Shown here: piece after piece, positions 1-8,859 of the stretch
How positions within the stretch are numbered: the first letter of the stretch is position 1
Layout of the letters: every line of letters begins with the position of its first letter
Assembly: GCA_016287975.1 (NCBI GenBank)
Contig: JAEEXV010000394.1
Span: 1 to 15,052 of the forward strand
DNA length: 15,052 nt
From: Lentisphaeria bacterium
GTDB taxonomy: Bacteria > Verrucomicrobiota > Lentisphaeria > Oligosphaerales > Oligosphaeraceae
Direction of reading: 5' to 3'
Made by a program: the position numbers and the translations under genes
Notes under the pieces: generated by a model
The model's input: only the letters and a program-made list of their open reading frames with translations
The model's database searches: none
Told to the model about the DNA's origin: nothing

Positions 1-60
1 CGCCGGGCAAATGCGGGGGGCCGCGCGGGGATGAGCGGAGCCCCCGGCGGGCAAATGCGG
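1..60. repeat. Imperfect 16-bp direct repeat in non-coding edge
   Basis: Two near-identical 16-mers, CGCCGGGCAAATGCGG at 1-16 and CGGCGGGCAAATGCGG at 45-60, differ at one base and start 44 nt apart. I see no supportable reading frame here. This is probably the trailing part of an intergenic region behind a gene left of the window. It runs directly into a stretch (61-96) with several TCCGGA-like steps that resembles the tandem repeat near 13307. Function unknown. Confidence 0.45.
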
Positions 61-96
61 AGCCGGGAAGATCCGGAAGACCTGGAAAATCCGGAT

Positions 97-132
97 GCCG
101 CCAGGTGCATTTCCTCGGGCGGCGTTTTTTTT
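97..132 (+). terminator. Rho-independent terminator of an upstream gene
   Basis: GCCGCC (97-102) pairs with GGCGGC (118-123). AGG (103-105) can pair with CCT (113-115) inside it, giving a GC-rich stem with a small bulge and a 7-nt loop. A run of eight T follows at 125-132. This is a textbook intrinsic terminator for + strand transcription. No gene body for it lies in the window, so it should end a gene to the left. It separates that unit from the signalling operon starting at 194. Confidence 0.8.
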
Positions 133-193
133 CTCGTCAATTCGTCGATTCTTCATTCCGCCATCGCGGTTTTAGGCTTATATTAGGAGAATT
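133..193 (+). promoter_or_regulatory. Leader and Shine-Dalgarno of the signalling operon
   Basis: The stretch between the terminator and the first gene is AT-richer than its surroundings. AGGAGA at 185-190 lies 3 nt before the ATG at 194 and supports that start. A TATATT at 179-184 looks like a -10 box but touches the ribosome site and has no convincing -35 partner, so the promoter is not located. No Rex-type palindrome (TTGTGA...TCACAA) is visible here. Confidence 0.45.
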
Positions 194-3100
194 ATGAACG
201 GGCTTGGCTGGACATGGTTGGTGATGTGCGTGCTGCTGCTGGCGCTGGCGGGGACGCTGGCGGTGTGGCTGCGGCGGGTCTGGGCGCGCATGTCGCGTCT
301 GGCGGAACTGTGCCGACGCATTCCGTGGCGCAGCTATGTGCTGACGGAGACGGGGCGGGTGCTGCTGGACACGGAGGCGGTGGCGCAGGGCGGACGGCCC
401 GCGTACCATCGTCTGGCGGAGATCCCCGAGTTGAACCACACGGCGCTGATGGCGGCGCTGCATGCGGCGTCGGTCTCGAAAGAGGAGCAGCAGTTGGAGT
501 CCCCGTTTAAGGACGGGCGGACGCTGGACTGCAGGCTGATTCCCCTGGAGGAGGAGGCCTTTTTGCTGACAGTGCAGGAGCGCACGGAAAGCGCGGCGGA
601 GACGCGCGCCGCCGAGCGGCTGGTGCGCTGGATTGTGGAGTCCGCGGGCGAGGGGATTCTGGTCACGGATGCCTCGGGGGAGGTGCGGCAGTGCAATGCG
701 GCGGCGATGCGGCTGGCTGGCATTGCGGGATGGAAGGGGCGGAAGGCGGAGGAGTTGCTGCGCATCTATTCCCCCTCGACGGGGATGCCCGTGCTCCTGC
801 CGCTGTCGGGGACGCTGGCCGATGGCGCCGCGCGGCAGTCCGACGGCCCCGTGGAGGTGCGCGGCGCGGGCGGCGAACGCCATCAGATGCTGCTGCACAG
901 CACGGCGCTGCAGGACGCCGATGGGCACGCCCGCGGGGCGGTGCTGATGCTGTGCGACGTGACCTCGTGGGCGCACAAGAAGGCGGAACTGCATCGCGAG
1001 GGGGAATTGCTGCACGCCTCGCTCCAGCTCGGGGATTCGGCGGCGTTCATCGTGCGCCAGCCCGACCTCGCGCATCTGGATCTGCATCTGCCCTCGCATT
1101 TCTGGCCGCGGGGCAAGTCGGGGGAGGCGCTCACCCCGCAGGAGTGGGTGCTGCCTGAGGATCTCCAGGCCTTCCTGCGCGGCTGGAAACGCCTGCTGGC
1201 GGGGGAGCAGGAGGAGATCTCGCTGACCTACCGCGTGCAGGAGACGGGGCCGCTGCGCTGCTTTGACATGCGGGTGCGCGCGGCCGCCTCGGCGGTGCCT
1301 GGCCAGCAGGACTACTACGGGTTCCTGCAGCACACGACGGGCATCCGCAGCGGCGAGATGCAGATGCGCAGGAAACTCCAGCTGCTCGAGACGCTCCTGG
1401 ACGCGCTGCCTGGCGCGGTCTTCGCGAAGGATGTCGAGGACGACTTCCGCTATCTCTACTGCAACCGCGCCTTCACGGAGTTCCTGGGGGTGGACCGCCC
1501 CGAAAAGGCGCTGGGGCATATCGGCGCCGAACTCCTCGGGCATACCTCCGCGGCGGGCCGCATCGAGGCCGACGAACAGCTGGCGGTCTCGACCAACCGC
1601 TTGATCACCAGCATGATGTCCTTCGACGGGCGGGACGGGAAGCCGCGCACCGAAAAGGTCTTCCAGCGGCTGGCGACGCTGCCGGACGGAAGGCGCATCC
1701 TCGCGTGCCTGCGGGCGGATTTCACGGCGGAGGAGGCCCAGCGGCTGCGGGAGCGCTCGCAGGGGGTGCTGCTGCAGGAGGCGGTGGACGCGCTGCCCTT
1801 CTCAGTGGTCGTGCGGGAGTCGTCGGGCGCGCGGCGGTATCTCGCCGCAAACCGCTATTTCCTGGTACGCAATGGCGTCTTCCGCGAGGACGTGGTCGGC
1901 TACGGGGAGGGGGAGGTCAAGGTGGCGGAGGATCTGGGCCAGGTGGCGGACGCGCCTGCCCCGAAGCCGATCCTCCAGAAGATCGCCGGGCGCACCGGCG
2001 GCAACTTCATCTTTGAGCGCCGCCAGATCCCGCTGCCCGATGGCGCGGACGGCGGGCGGGTGCTGGTGGTGAGCCGCGAGGTCACGGCGGAGCAGCAGGC
2101 GCGCAACGTCTCGGAGGCGCTGATCCGCTGCCTGAACGGGGTCATGCTCGCGGAGAACTTCGACGTGCGCTGCGAACGGCTCTTCTCCTCGCTGACCGAC
2201 TTCTTCCGCTGCGACTACCTGGCGTGCTGGCAGGTCTCGGGCCACCTCAACCGCTGCAAGCGGCTCTATGCGTGGTCGTCGGAGGCCTCCGACGACTACT
2301 GGCAAAACGACCAGGTGGCGTGGGTGCGCATCTTCCAGCGCCTGCGGGCCGAGTTCGAGGCAGGGCGGTGCCAGCTGGTGCCCGACGTCGCCAAGTCGAT
2401 GCTGGCGGCGGAGTTCGCGGCGGCGGGGATGAAGTCGCTGGCGCTGGCGCCCGTGCTTGTGGATGGGCGCATCTGGGGCGTGGCGGCGATGCTCTACCGC
2501 AGCCATCGGCACGCCTTCAACGCGGCCGAGGAGGAGGCACTGCAGGAGAACGCGACCATTCTCTCGCAAGCCGTGCACCAGGAGCAGCAGCTGCAGGCGC
2601 TGTATCTGCAGAAGCAGCAGCTGCAGGTGGCCCTGGACACGCTGGCGCTCCCGTTCTGGGTCTATGACTCGCAGGGGCGCCGCCTCTACTCGAACGCGGC
2701 AGCGGAGGCGGTGGCGCGTCCATGCCCGCCTGAGGTCGGCACGGCGCTGTGCCGCGCGCGCCAGTGCCCTGAGTATACGCGCTGCGCGACGCTGGAGGCC
2801 CTGGAACGGCACCGCGAGGTGCGCGGGCGGCGCCGCAACGAGGGGGAGGCGCTGCGCGTGCTGGCGCATCCCGTGATGGACGCCGCCGACAACTGCCTGT
2901 GCGTGGTGGTGTGCGGCATCGAGGCCGCGGGGGAGAGCTCCACCTCCACCCAGGGCGGGGAAGAGCAGGTGCCCGAGACGGGCGGCTCGACCAGCCTGAT
3001 GCTGGGGCGTTCGCGCGACAGCGCGACGGCGACGCGGAGCACTTCGCTGGACGGGGTGTCGACGGGACCGCTGCCGCTGCATGCGCGCGCGCTGCCCTCC

Positions 3101-3610
3101 TCCTCGACGACGAACGTGGGCAGCGACGGCGCGGTGGTGCTGATGAAACTGGAGGCGGACGGGAGCGTCCCGCGACTGCCGTCGGTGCCTGCGAGGCTGC
3201 TGGACTCTCCGGAGTTCGCCGCGCATACCTCCCTGAACCGAGGCGGCGGGCGGATCCTCCTGGTGGACGACGTATCGATGAACCTGGATGTGCTGGCGGC
3301 GCTGCTGCAGCAGATCGGCTTCTCGGCGTGCAAGGCGGGGTCGGCGGCGGCGGCGCTGGAGGCCTTCGCGAAGGAGCCGTTCGAGCTGGTGATGACGGAC
3401 CTGTGGATGCCAGGCCAGAACGGCAGCCAGCTGGCGGAGGAACTGCGGAAGCGCGACCATGGCGGACGCCTGCGCATCTTCGCGGTGACCGCCGATGTGG
3501 AGGCGCAGCGGAATTTCCGTCTGGACCAATTTGACGCGACCTTCATCAAGCCGCTGACTGGCAAGAGCGTGGCCCAGGTGATCCTGAAATGCTTCCCGCC
3601 GAAGGCGTGA
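194..3610 (+). CDS. Membrane-anchored multi-PAS/GAF sensor with C-terminal receiver domain, no kinase
   Basis: A protein of 1138 residues. A single N-terminal membrane segment lies at about residues 7-27. PAS-like modules follow at about 139-260, 270-385, 392-515 and 520-635, then a GAF-like module at about 640-800 and a fifth PAS at about 806-910 with a cysteine cluster (C844, C853, C858, C864). A Ser/Thr/Gly-rich linker (about 911-1017) leads to a complete receiver domain: acidic pair D1025-D1026, phospho-acceptor D1069 in VMTDLWMPG, T1099 and K1119. There is no HisKA H-box and no HATPase N/G boxes, so it cannot be a histidine kinase by itself. It probably senses small ligands or redox state through PAS/GAF and accepts phosphate on its receiver, perhaps from the kinase encoded 36 nt downstream. 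The linker sits where a kinase core would be in a hybrid kinase, suggesting descent by loss of that core. Domain borders are by eye. Confidence 0.85.
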   Translation: MNGLGWTWLVMCVLLLALAGTLAVWLRRVWARMSRLAELCRRIPWRSYVLTETGRVLLDTEAVAQGGRPAYHRLAEIPELNHTALMAALHAASVSKEEQQLESPFKDGRTLDCRLIPLEEEAFLLTVQERTESAAETRAAERLVRWIVESAGEGILVTDASGEVRQCNAAAMRLAGIAGWKGRKAEELLRIYSPSTGMPVLLPLSGTLADGAARQSDGPVEVRGAGGERHQMLLHSTALQDADGHARGAVLMLCDVTSWAHKKAELHREGELLHASLQLGDSAAFIVRQPDLAHLDLHLPSHFWPRGKSGEALTPQEWVLPEDLQAFLRGWKRLLAGEQEEISLTYRVQETGPLRCFDMRVRAAASAVPGQQDYYGFLQHTTGIRSGEMQMRRKLQLLETLLDALPGAVFAKDVEDDFRYLYCNRAFTEFLGVDRPEKALGHIGAELLGHTSAAGRIEADEQLAVSTNRLITSMMSFDGRDGKPRTEKVFQRLATLPDGRRILACLRADFTAEEAQRLRERSQGVLLQEAVDALPFSVVVRESSGARRYLAANRYFLVRNGVFREDVVGYGEGEVKVAEDLGQVADAPAPKPILQKIAGRTGGNFIFERRQIPLPDGADGGRVLVVSREVTAEQQARNVSEALIRCLNGVMLAENFDVRCERLFSSLTDFFRCDYLACWQVSGHLNRCKRLYAWSSEASDDYWQNDQVAWVRIFQRLRAEFEAGRCQLVPDVAKSMLAAEFAAAGMKSLALAPVLVDGRIWGVAAMLYRSHRHAFNAAEEEALQENATILSQAVHQEQQLQALYLQKQQLQVALDTLALPFWVYDSQGRRLYSNAAAEAVARPCPPEVGTALCRARQCPEYTRCATLEALERHREVRGRRRNEGEALRVLAHPVMDAADNCLCVVVCGIEAAGESSTSTQGGEEQVPETGGSTSLMLGRSRDSATATRSTSLDGVSTGPLPLHARALPSSSTTNVGSDGAVVLMKLEADGSVPRLPSVPARLLDSPEFAAHTSLNRGGGRILLVDDVSMNLDVLAALLQQIGFSACKAGSAAAALEAFAKEPFELVMTDLWMPGQNGSQLAEELRKRDHGGRLRIFAVTADVEAQRNFRLDQFDATFIKPLTGKSVAQVILKCFPPKA

Positions 3611-3646
3611 GACGCCTGCGGCGGCCCTGGATGCCGACAAGAGACC

Positions 3647-6600
3647 ATGAATGCCCTGATTATCATCCTGTTGATTCTGCTGGCGGCGGCCGTGGCGGCC
3701 GCCGTCCGCCTGGCCATGTCGCTGCGGCAGGCGCGCCGAGTCCTCGGCGACGCGGTGGAGGAGCACGTGCGCACGCGTGAGCAGTGCGAAATGTACCGCC
3801 TGGTGCTGGACGGGCTGCCGTTCGGCTGTTTCGCGAAGGACATGGAGGGCCGCTATCTATTTGCGAACGAGGCGATGCTGCAACTGGCGGGATGCACCGA
3901 GGAGCGCTGCGTGGGGCACTTCGACGCGGAGTTCTTCACGCCAGGCGGGGCGAAGGCCTTTGCGGCGGAGGAGGGCGCCGCGGTGTCGGTGAAGGTGGCG
4001 TTTGTCGAGGACAGCCGCGGGCGGCGCCATCATCTGCGCGTGCGCAAGGCGCTGGTCGAGGCGAAGGACGGCCATCGGCTGATGCTGGGGGCGGCGATGC
4101 CGATCACGGAGGAGGAAGAGGAGTGGGAGCGTGCGGCGGCGGAGAACCGCCAGCTCTCGGCGCTCTTCGGGCGGCTGCCGTTTGCGGTGGCGGTGAAGGA
4201 CGGCGCCCAGGAGTTCCGATATCTCAGGGCGAATGGCGCCTACTGCGAACTGGTCGGCGTGACGGAGGAGGAACTGCTGCGCGGCAACGACGCCGAACTG
4301 GGGCTGTGGGCGGGGCAGGCGCAGATGCAGTTGGAGCAGGACCGCGCCACGCTGGCGGACGGGCTGCCGCGGCAGATGTCGGTGGAGATGTGGAGCGCCG
4401 CGGGCGGCAAGCGGATGCTGGAGCGCCGCAGCATCCCCGTGGTGGACGGCGACGGGCCGCGACTGCTGCTGGAGGTGTTCCATGACGTGACGCGCTTTGT
4501 CGAGCACGACTACTGCCAGAGCCTGCTGTGCAGCACCCTGGAACGCCTGGCGTCGGACGGCAGCCTGGAGGGGACGCTGCGGCACATCGGCGAGCAGCTC
4601 GACACGCTGATGGGGCTGGACGGCACCTATCTCTTCGCATTGGGCAAGGGGCGTCCCGCGCAGCTGGTCTTCCAGTGGCACAACGAGCAGTTGCAGGGGC
4701 TCAAGGAGGAGGCGTCGGCGGCGGAACTGGTGGCCTTCGCGGAGCAGTCGTCGGAGGATGCCGCGGACATGCGGCAGGTGACGGCGCTGACGCGGCCGCC
4801 GTCGGGGGAGGGGGGCGCGGAATGGGCGCGCGTCGGCGCGCGTTCGCTGCTGGCGGCGCCAGTCTTCGTGGGCGAGAACTTCTGGGGGCTGCTGGTGCTG
4901 GCCTCGGCGGGCGAACGCGAACCGTTGAGTCCCGCGGAACTGGAGCTGGTGCGCAACGCCGCGCATCTGGCGGGGCTGGCGCAGGCGCATGTGTCGCAGA
5001 TCCTGGGCCTGCGCAATGCGCTGGCCGACCGCGAGTCGCTGCTGAAGTCGGCGCGGGTGCCAGTCTGGGTGTGCGACGACACGGGGCGCGTGCTGCAGGG
5101 CAACGCGGCGCTGGCGGCCTTGCTGGGGGTGCCGCAGGCGGATTTGTCGCGGCGCGAGCCGCAGGAACTCTTCGGGCGGGTGCGGGTGCGCCAGATCCTG
5201 CAGGAGGGCGAGGGAGCGGACGGCGTCCGCCGCCTGACGCGGCTGCCCTATGGCGAGAGCCTGCTGCCGAAGGCGCGGAATCCGCTGTACTCGGATCTGG
5301 ATCCGCAGGGCATCGCGCCAGTGGAGATCGCGGTGGGCGGGCGCAGTTTCATCGTCTATTCGCAGCGGATTGTCCATGCGGGCACGGCGGGGATGCGGAT
5401 GCTGCACAGCGCGCTGGAGATCACGCGCCTGACCCGCACGGCCGAGAACGAGCGCCTGGTCAGGCAGTGCCTGGAGACGGTGCTGACGAGCGGCGAGGCG
5501 GAGTCTTCCGCGCGCTTCCTGCTGAAGTCGCTGGGGGAGCGCCTGGGCGCGGACCGGACATTCGTGTGCAGGGTGGTGCCAGGGCAGAAGAACGTCGAGA
5601 TCCCATGGGTGTGGCATCGCGACGGCACGGCGGAGCGGCTCTTTTCGGACGGGCTGCTGCCGCTGGCGGATGGCGGGCCGAAGCTGCTGGAGGCGGTCTC
5701 GCGGCGTGACACGCTGCTGATGCCGTCGCTGGACGAGGCGGGGGAAGTGCCCGAGTGGTATCCCGCCGAGGAGTTCCGCCAGGTGCGCCGCGCGGGCATC
5801 CGCTCGCTCTATCTGGCGGGGGCGGTGTGCGCGGACGGCACGCTGAAGTGCATCGGGGTGGCCTACACGCAGGAGGAGCATCCCATCCGCGAATCCGAGG
5901 TGCGGCTGATGCAGTCGATGGCGCATGTCCTTGAATTGCTTCGGGAGCACAATCACGCGCAGGCGGTGCTGCAGGGGACCATCGGGGAGTTGACGGCGCA
6001 GGTCGGAAATGCGGCGGTGCTGCAGGGCTGCCTGCGGGAACTGCTGCAGGCGGAGGAGGGGACGGACGGCGGCGACGCGCTGGCGGCGCGCGTGGGGAAG
6101 GCGCTCGGCGTGGAGCGCTGCTATGTCTTCGAGTTCGATGCGCTGCGGCAGTCCGCGAAGCGACGGGCGCTGTGGTGCCAGGAGGGGGTCGCGGCGGACG
6201 GGCTCCAGGAACTGCTTGGCGGCGCGCTGGCGCCCGTGCTGGCGCGCGCCCTGAATGCGAACAACCGTTTCCAGGTGGATTGCGCGGACGAGCCGCTGGA
6301 GGAGGCGGGGCTGCTGCGCCGCGCTGGCGTGCGCTCGCTGCTGGTCACGGGCATCTGGGAGGGCGAGGAACTGGCGGGGTTCGTCGGGGCGGACTGCGTG
6401 CGCGCGGAGCACGCCTTCACGCCTGCGGAGACGGCGCTGCTGCGCGAGGCGGGCGGGGTCTACTGGCTGGCGCGGGGTCGCCGCCGCCGCCTGGCGGGGG
6501 AGGCGGCACGGGCGGCGAAGTGCCAGGAGGCGCTGGAGCAACTGCCGATTGCGGTGGCGCTGATCGACCGCCATCGGCGCATTGTGACGTGCAATGCGGT

Positions 6601-8059
6601 TTGCGCGGCGATGTGCCAGGGGAGCGTGGAGCAGCTGTCCGGTGCGGAATGCGGCTGGCTGTGCCCTGGGGGCGTGCATCGCCCGCGTCGGGACCGCCAT
6701 GACTGCGCGAAGGCGGAGTGCCTGGTGGAGCGCTGTTTCCAGACTGGCCACGCGGCGATGCATCGGCAGGAGCTGCACGATCACGTCTACCAGGTGGAGG
6801 CGCGGCCCATCCGCGATGAGGACGGGCGCCTGTCGCACGTGCTGTACTCGGCGGTGGACATCACGGATCTGGTGCATCGGCGCCGAAAACTGGAGGCGGC
6901 GCTGAAGGAGGCGGAGGCCGATGCGCGCGCGAAGAGCGCGTTCCTGGCGACGATGAGCCACGAACTGCGCACGCCGCTCAATGCGGTGATCGGCTTCAGC
7001 GAACTGCTGTCCCGCCCCGGCATCGCGGCTGGCGAGCAGTCGGAGTATGTCCACAACATCAATGTCGCGGGCAAGTCGCTGCTGCTGTTGATCAACGACA
7101 TCCTCGACCTCTCGAAGATGGAGGCGGACAAGATGGAGATCGTGCCGCGTCCGACGGATCTGCGGCGGCTGCTGGGGGAGATGGCGGCGATCTTCACGCA
7201 GTCGGCGGAGCAGAAGGGGATCGGGTTCCAGGTGGAGATTCCCGAGGGGACGCCGAGGCTGTGCCTGGACCAGATGCGGATCCGCCACATCCTGCTCAAT
7301 CTGATCGGCAACGCGATGAAGTTCACGCAGGAGGGCGGGGTCGCGGTGGCGGTGCGCACGGCTCCAGGCACGGCGGCGGGGCGCGTGCGGCTGGACATCG
7401 CGGTGCGGGACACGGGGCCTGGGGTGCGCCCCGACGCCCGCGAGAAGATCTTCGAGCTCTTCCAGCAGCAGGACGCGGTCCGCGACACCCACATCTTCAA
7501 GGGGACGGGGCTGGGGCTCCCCATCTCGCGCCGCCTCGCGCGCCGCATGGGCGGCGACATCCTGCTGGAAAGCGAGGTCGGCAGGGGCAGCGTCTTCACC
7601 CTGCGCCTGGAGAACGTGGAGACCGCGGCGCCCAAGGCGGATGAGCCAGTGCCGCCGACGATGCCTGCTCCAGTGTCGGGCGAGGGCGTGGCGCGGGTGC
7701 TTGTCGTGGATGACAATGCGCTCAACCGCAAGGTGATGTCGAAGATGCTGGAGGCGCTGGGAGGGATCCAGGTGCGCCTTGCCGCCTCGGCGGACGAGGC
7801 GCTGGCGCAGATGGCGCAGGAGGTCCCCGACATTGTCCTCACCGATCGGCAGATGCCTGGGAAGGACGGCCATGAACTGCTGCGCCTGGTGCGCCAGGAC
7901 CGCCGCTATGACGCCGTGCGCATGGTGGAGGTGAGCGCCGACGAGGATCCGTCGGCGCTGGAGGCGGGCTTCGAGGAGGTGCTGCTGAAGCCCGTGCCGC
8001 CCGAACGGCTGCGGCGCATTGTCAAGGGGGCGGAGGAGGCGGGCGATGGCAAGGCATAA
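3647..8059 (+). CDS. Giant PAS/GAF hybrid sensor histidine kinase
   Basis: A protein of 1470 residues. One membrane segment lies at about 4-23. Sensor modules are PAS (about 45-155), PAS (165-285), GAF (290-455), PAS (460-595), GAF (600-770), GAF (785-945) and PAS (955-1075). The kinase core has the H-box ATMSHELRTP with H1105, the N-box around N1222 (NLIGNAMKFT), the G1 box DTGPG at D1255 and the G2 box GTGLGLPIS at 1286-1294. A C-terminal receiver has D1355-D1356, phospho-acceptor D1400 and K1448, with Ser1430 at the usual Thr/Ser position. The last PAS holds nine cysteines between residues 959 and 1030. It autophosphorylates on H1105 and can pass phosphate to its own D1400. No Hpt or classical DNA-binding response regulator is encoded nearby. 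The ribosome site before the ATG is weak. The gene end overlaps rex by 14 nt. Confidence 0.93.
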   Translation: MNALIIILLILLAAAVAAAVRLAMSLRQARRVLGDAVEEHVRTREQCEMYRLVLDGLPFGCFAKDMEGRYLFANEAMLQLAGCTEERCVGHFDAEFFTPGGAKAFAAEEGAAVSVKVAFVEDSRGRRHHLRVRKALVEAKDGHRLMLGAAMPITEEEEEWERAAAENRQLSALFGRLPFAVAVKDGAQEFRYLRANGAYCELVGVTEEELLRGNDAELGLWAGQAQMQLEQDRATLADGLPRQMSVEMWSAAGGKRMLERRSIPVVDGDGPRLLLEVFHDVTRFVEHDYCQSLLCSTLERLASDGSLEGTLRHIGEQLDTLMGLDGTYLFALGKGRPAQLVFQWHNEQLQGLKEEASAAELVAFAEQSSEDAADMRQVTALTRPPSGEGGAEWARVGARSLLAAPVFVGENFWGLLVLASAGEREPLSPAELELVRNAAHLAGLAQAHVSQILGLRNALADRESLLKSARVPVWVCDDTGRVLQGNAALAALLGVPQADLSRREPQELFGRVRVRQILQEGEGADGVRRLTRLPYGESLLPKARNPLYSDLDPQGIAPVEIAVGGRSFIVYSQRIVHAGTAGMRMLHSALEITRLTRTAENERLVRQCLETVLTSGEAESSARFLLKSLGERLGADRTFVCRVVPGQKNVEIPWVWHRDGTAERLFSDGLLPLADGGPKLLEAVSRRDTLLMPSLDEAGEVPEWYPAEEFRQVRRAGIRSLYLAGAVCADGTLKCIGVAYTQEEHPIRESEVRLMQSMAHVLELLREHNHAQAVLQGTIGELTAQVGNAAVLQGCLRELLQAEEGTDGGDALAARVGKALGVERCYVFEFDALRQSAKRRALWCQEGVAADGLQELLGGALAPVLARALNANNRFQVDCADEPLEEAGLLRRAGVRSLLVTGIWEGEELAGFVGADCVRAEHAFTPAETALLREAGGVYWLARGRRRRLAGEAARAAKCQEALEQLPIAVALIDRHRRIVTCNAVCAAMCQGSVEQLSGAECGWLCPGGVHRPRRDRHDCAKAECLVERCFQTGHAAMHRQELHDHVYQVEARPIRDEDGRLSHVLYSAVDITDLVHRRRKLEAALKEAEADARAKSAFLATMSHELRTPLNAVIGFSELLSRPGIAAGEQSEYVHNINVAGKSLLLLINDILDLSKMEADKMEIVPRPTDLRRLLGEMAAIFTQSAEQKGIGFQVEIPEGTPRLCLDQMRIRHILLNLIGNAMKFTQEGGVAVAVRTAPGTAAGRVRLDIAVRDTGPGVRPDAREKIFELFQQQDAVRDTHIFKGTGLGLPISRRLARRMGGDILLESEVGRGSVFTLRLENVETAAPKADEPVPPTMPAPVSGEGVARVLVVDDNALNRKVMSKMLEALGGIQVRLAASADEALAQMAQEVPDIVLTDRQMPGKDGHELLRLVRQDRRYDAVRMVEVSADEDPSALEAGFEEVLLKPVPPERLRRIVKGAEEAGDGKA

Positions 8060-8690
8060 GGTGCTGAACACCCCCGCGATCCGCAGGATGCCGAGCTACC
8101 TGCATAAGCTGATCCTGAAGGCGGCGGCTGGCGAGAAGGTGGCGACGACCACCGAGTTCGCGCATTACTTCAACATCGATTCGATCGTGGTGCGCAAGGA
8201 CTTCGAACTGACTGGCGCGAAGGGCGCCTCAGGCATCGGATATGACACGGAGGAACTCCTGGAGGCCATCCGCCACTATCTGGGCTGGGACCGCGTCCAG
8301 ACGGCGTGCCTCGTCGGCGCGGGATCCCTGGGGACGGCGCTCCTGGGCTATCCCGACTTCCTCGAATACGGGCTGCAGATCTCCGACGTCTTCGATTCCG
8401 ACCCCGCGAAAATCGGGCGGACTGTGCACGGGCGCACCGTCCAGGACATCGCGGCGATGGAGGCGAAGTACACGGCGGGGCCGCCGCCGCGCATCGCAAT
8501 CATCTGCGTCAATTCGCAGCACGCGCAGGAGGTGGCCGACCTCCTGGTGAAATGCGGCGTCACCGCCATCTGGAACTTCGCCAATGTCGCCCTGAGCGTG
8601 CCGCCGCACGTCATCGTGCAGCGCGAGGTCATCGCGGGCGGCCTGGCGCTCTTGTCGATGAAACTGAAGACGCACCAGCCCCAGGCGTGA
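8046..8690 (+). CDS. rex: Redox-sensing transcriptional repressor Rex
   Basis: A protein of 214 residues, the usual size for Rex. Residues 1-75 are the winged-helix DNA-binding domain, with the family's PxxRRMPSYLxKL opening and the VRKDFELTGxxGxxGIGYD wing region. Residues 85-200 form a Rossmann NAD(H)-binding fold with GAGSLG at 91-96 and the acidic VFDSDPAKIG strand end. A C-terminal helix follows (about 195-207). Rex binds DNA when NADH/NAD+ is low and releases it when NADH rises. I chose the ATG at 8046 because GGAGGAGG at 8032-8039 lies 6 nt upstream and the product then starts like the family; an in-frame TTG at 8019 adds nine arginine-rich residues with no support. It overlaps the kinase gene by 14 nt, implying co-transcription and translational coupling. 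In the C-terminal helix a Val appears where I would expect the conserved Asp, by a rough alignment. Confidence 0.93.
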   Translation: MARHKVLNTPAIRRMPSYLHKLILKAAAGEKVATTTEFAHYFNIDSIVVRKDFELTGAKGASGIGYDTEELLEAIRHYLGWDRVQTACLVGAGSLGTALLGYPDFLEYGLQISDVFDSDPAKIGRTVHGRTVQDIAAMEAKYTAGPPPRIAIICVNSQHAQEVADLLVKCGVTAIWNFANVALSVPPHVIVQREVIAGGLALLSMKLKTHQPQA

Positions 8691-8751
8691 CAGGGGGGCG
8701 GCTTCATTTATGGATCGCCAGAGGCTGGTGACCTGGCGTCACAATCCATGG

Positions 8752-8859
8752 TTAGCGGATCCGCCCGTTTCCAGCGGTTCCCCACCATCCTTCTGGAGGG
8801 CGGTATTCAGTGAGGAACTCGGCGGGCGAGAGGATGGGGCACAAGGGCGAGGGAATCTG
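8752..8859 (-). pseudogene. In-frame C-terminal tail of the PIN toxin beyond a TGA stop
   Basis: Reading on past the TGA at 8860-8862 in the same frame gives 35 codons up to TAA at 8752-8754. They include PILSPAEFL at 8812-8838. PIN_3-type toxins normally end with TRxxxDFxxSxxPVLTPEEFL. The spacing from TRDH to PIL here matches that pattern exactly if the TGA stands for one variable residue. This stretch therefore looks like the toxin's original C-terminus, cut off by a single nonsense codon. The 61 bases from 8691 to 8751, between this tail and rex, hold nothing I can assign. Confidence 0.6.

Noticed and set aside
133..193. A Rex binding site upstream of the operon
   Set aside because: No palindrome resembling TTGTGA-N-TCACAA is present in the leader.
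8019..8045. A TTG start extending Rex by nine residues
   Set aside because: The extra residues are arginine-rich and unlike Rex. The ATG at 8046 has GGAGGAGG at ideal spacing.
3857..8071. A 1404-codon open frame antisense to the hybrid kinase, and similar long antisense frames at 137-1543 and 1802-3766
   Set aside because: They are rich in Arg, Gln, His and Leu, have no domain pattern, and arise because G/C-biased third codon positions suppress stops on the opposite strand. The sense frames carry clear motifs.
8716..8738. A CGCCAG/CTGGCG stem after rex as a terminator
   Set aside because: The stem is only 6 bp with an 11-nt loop and no T-run; not convincing.
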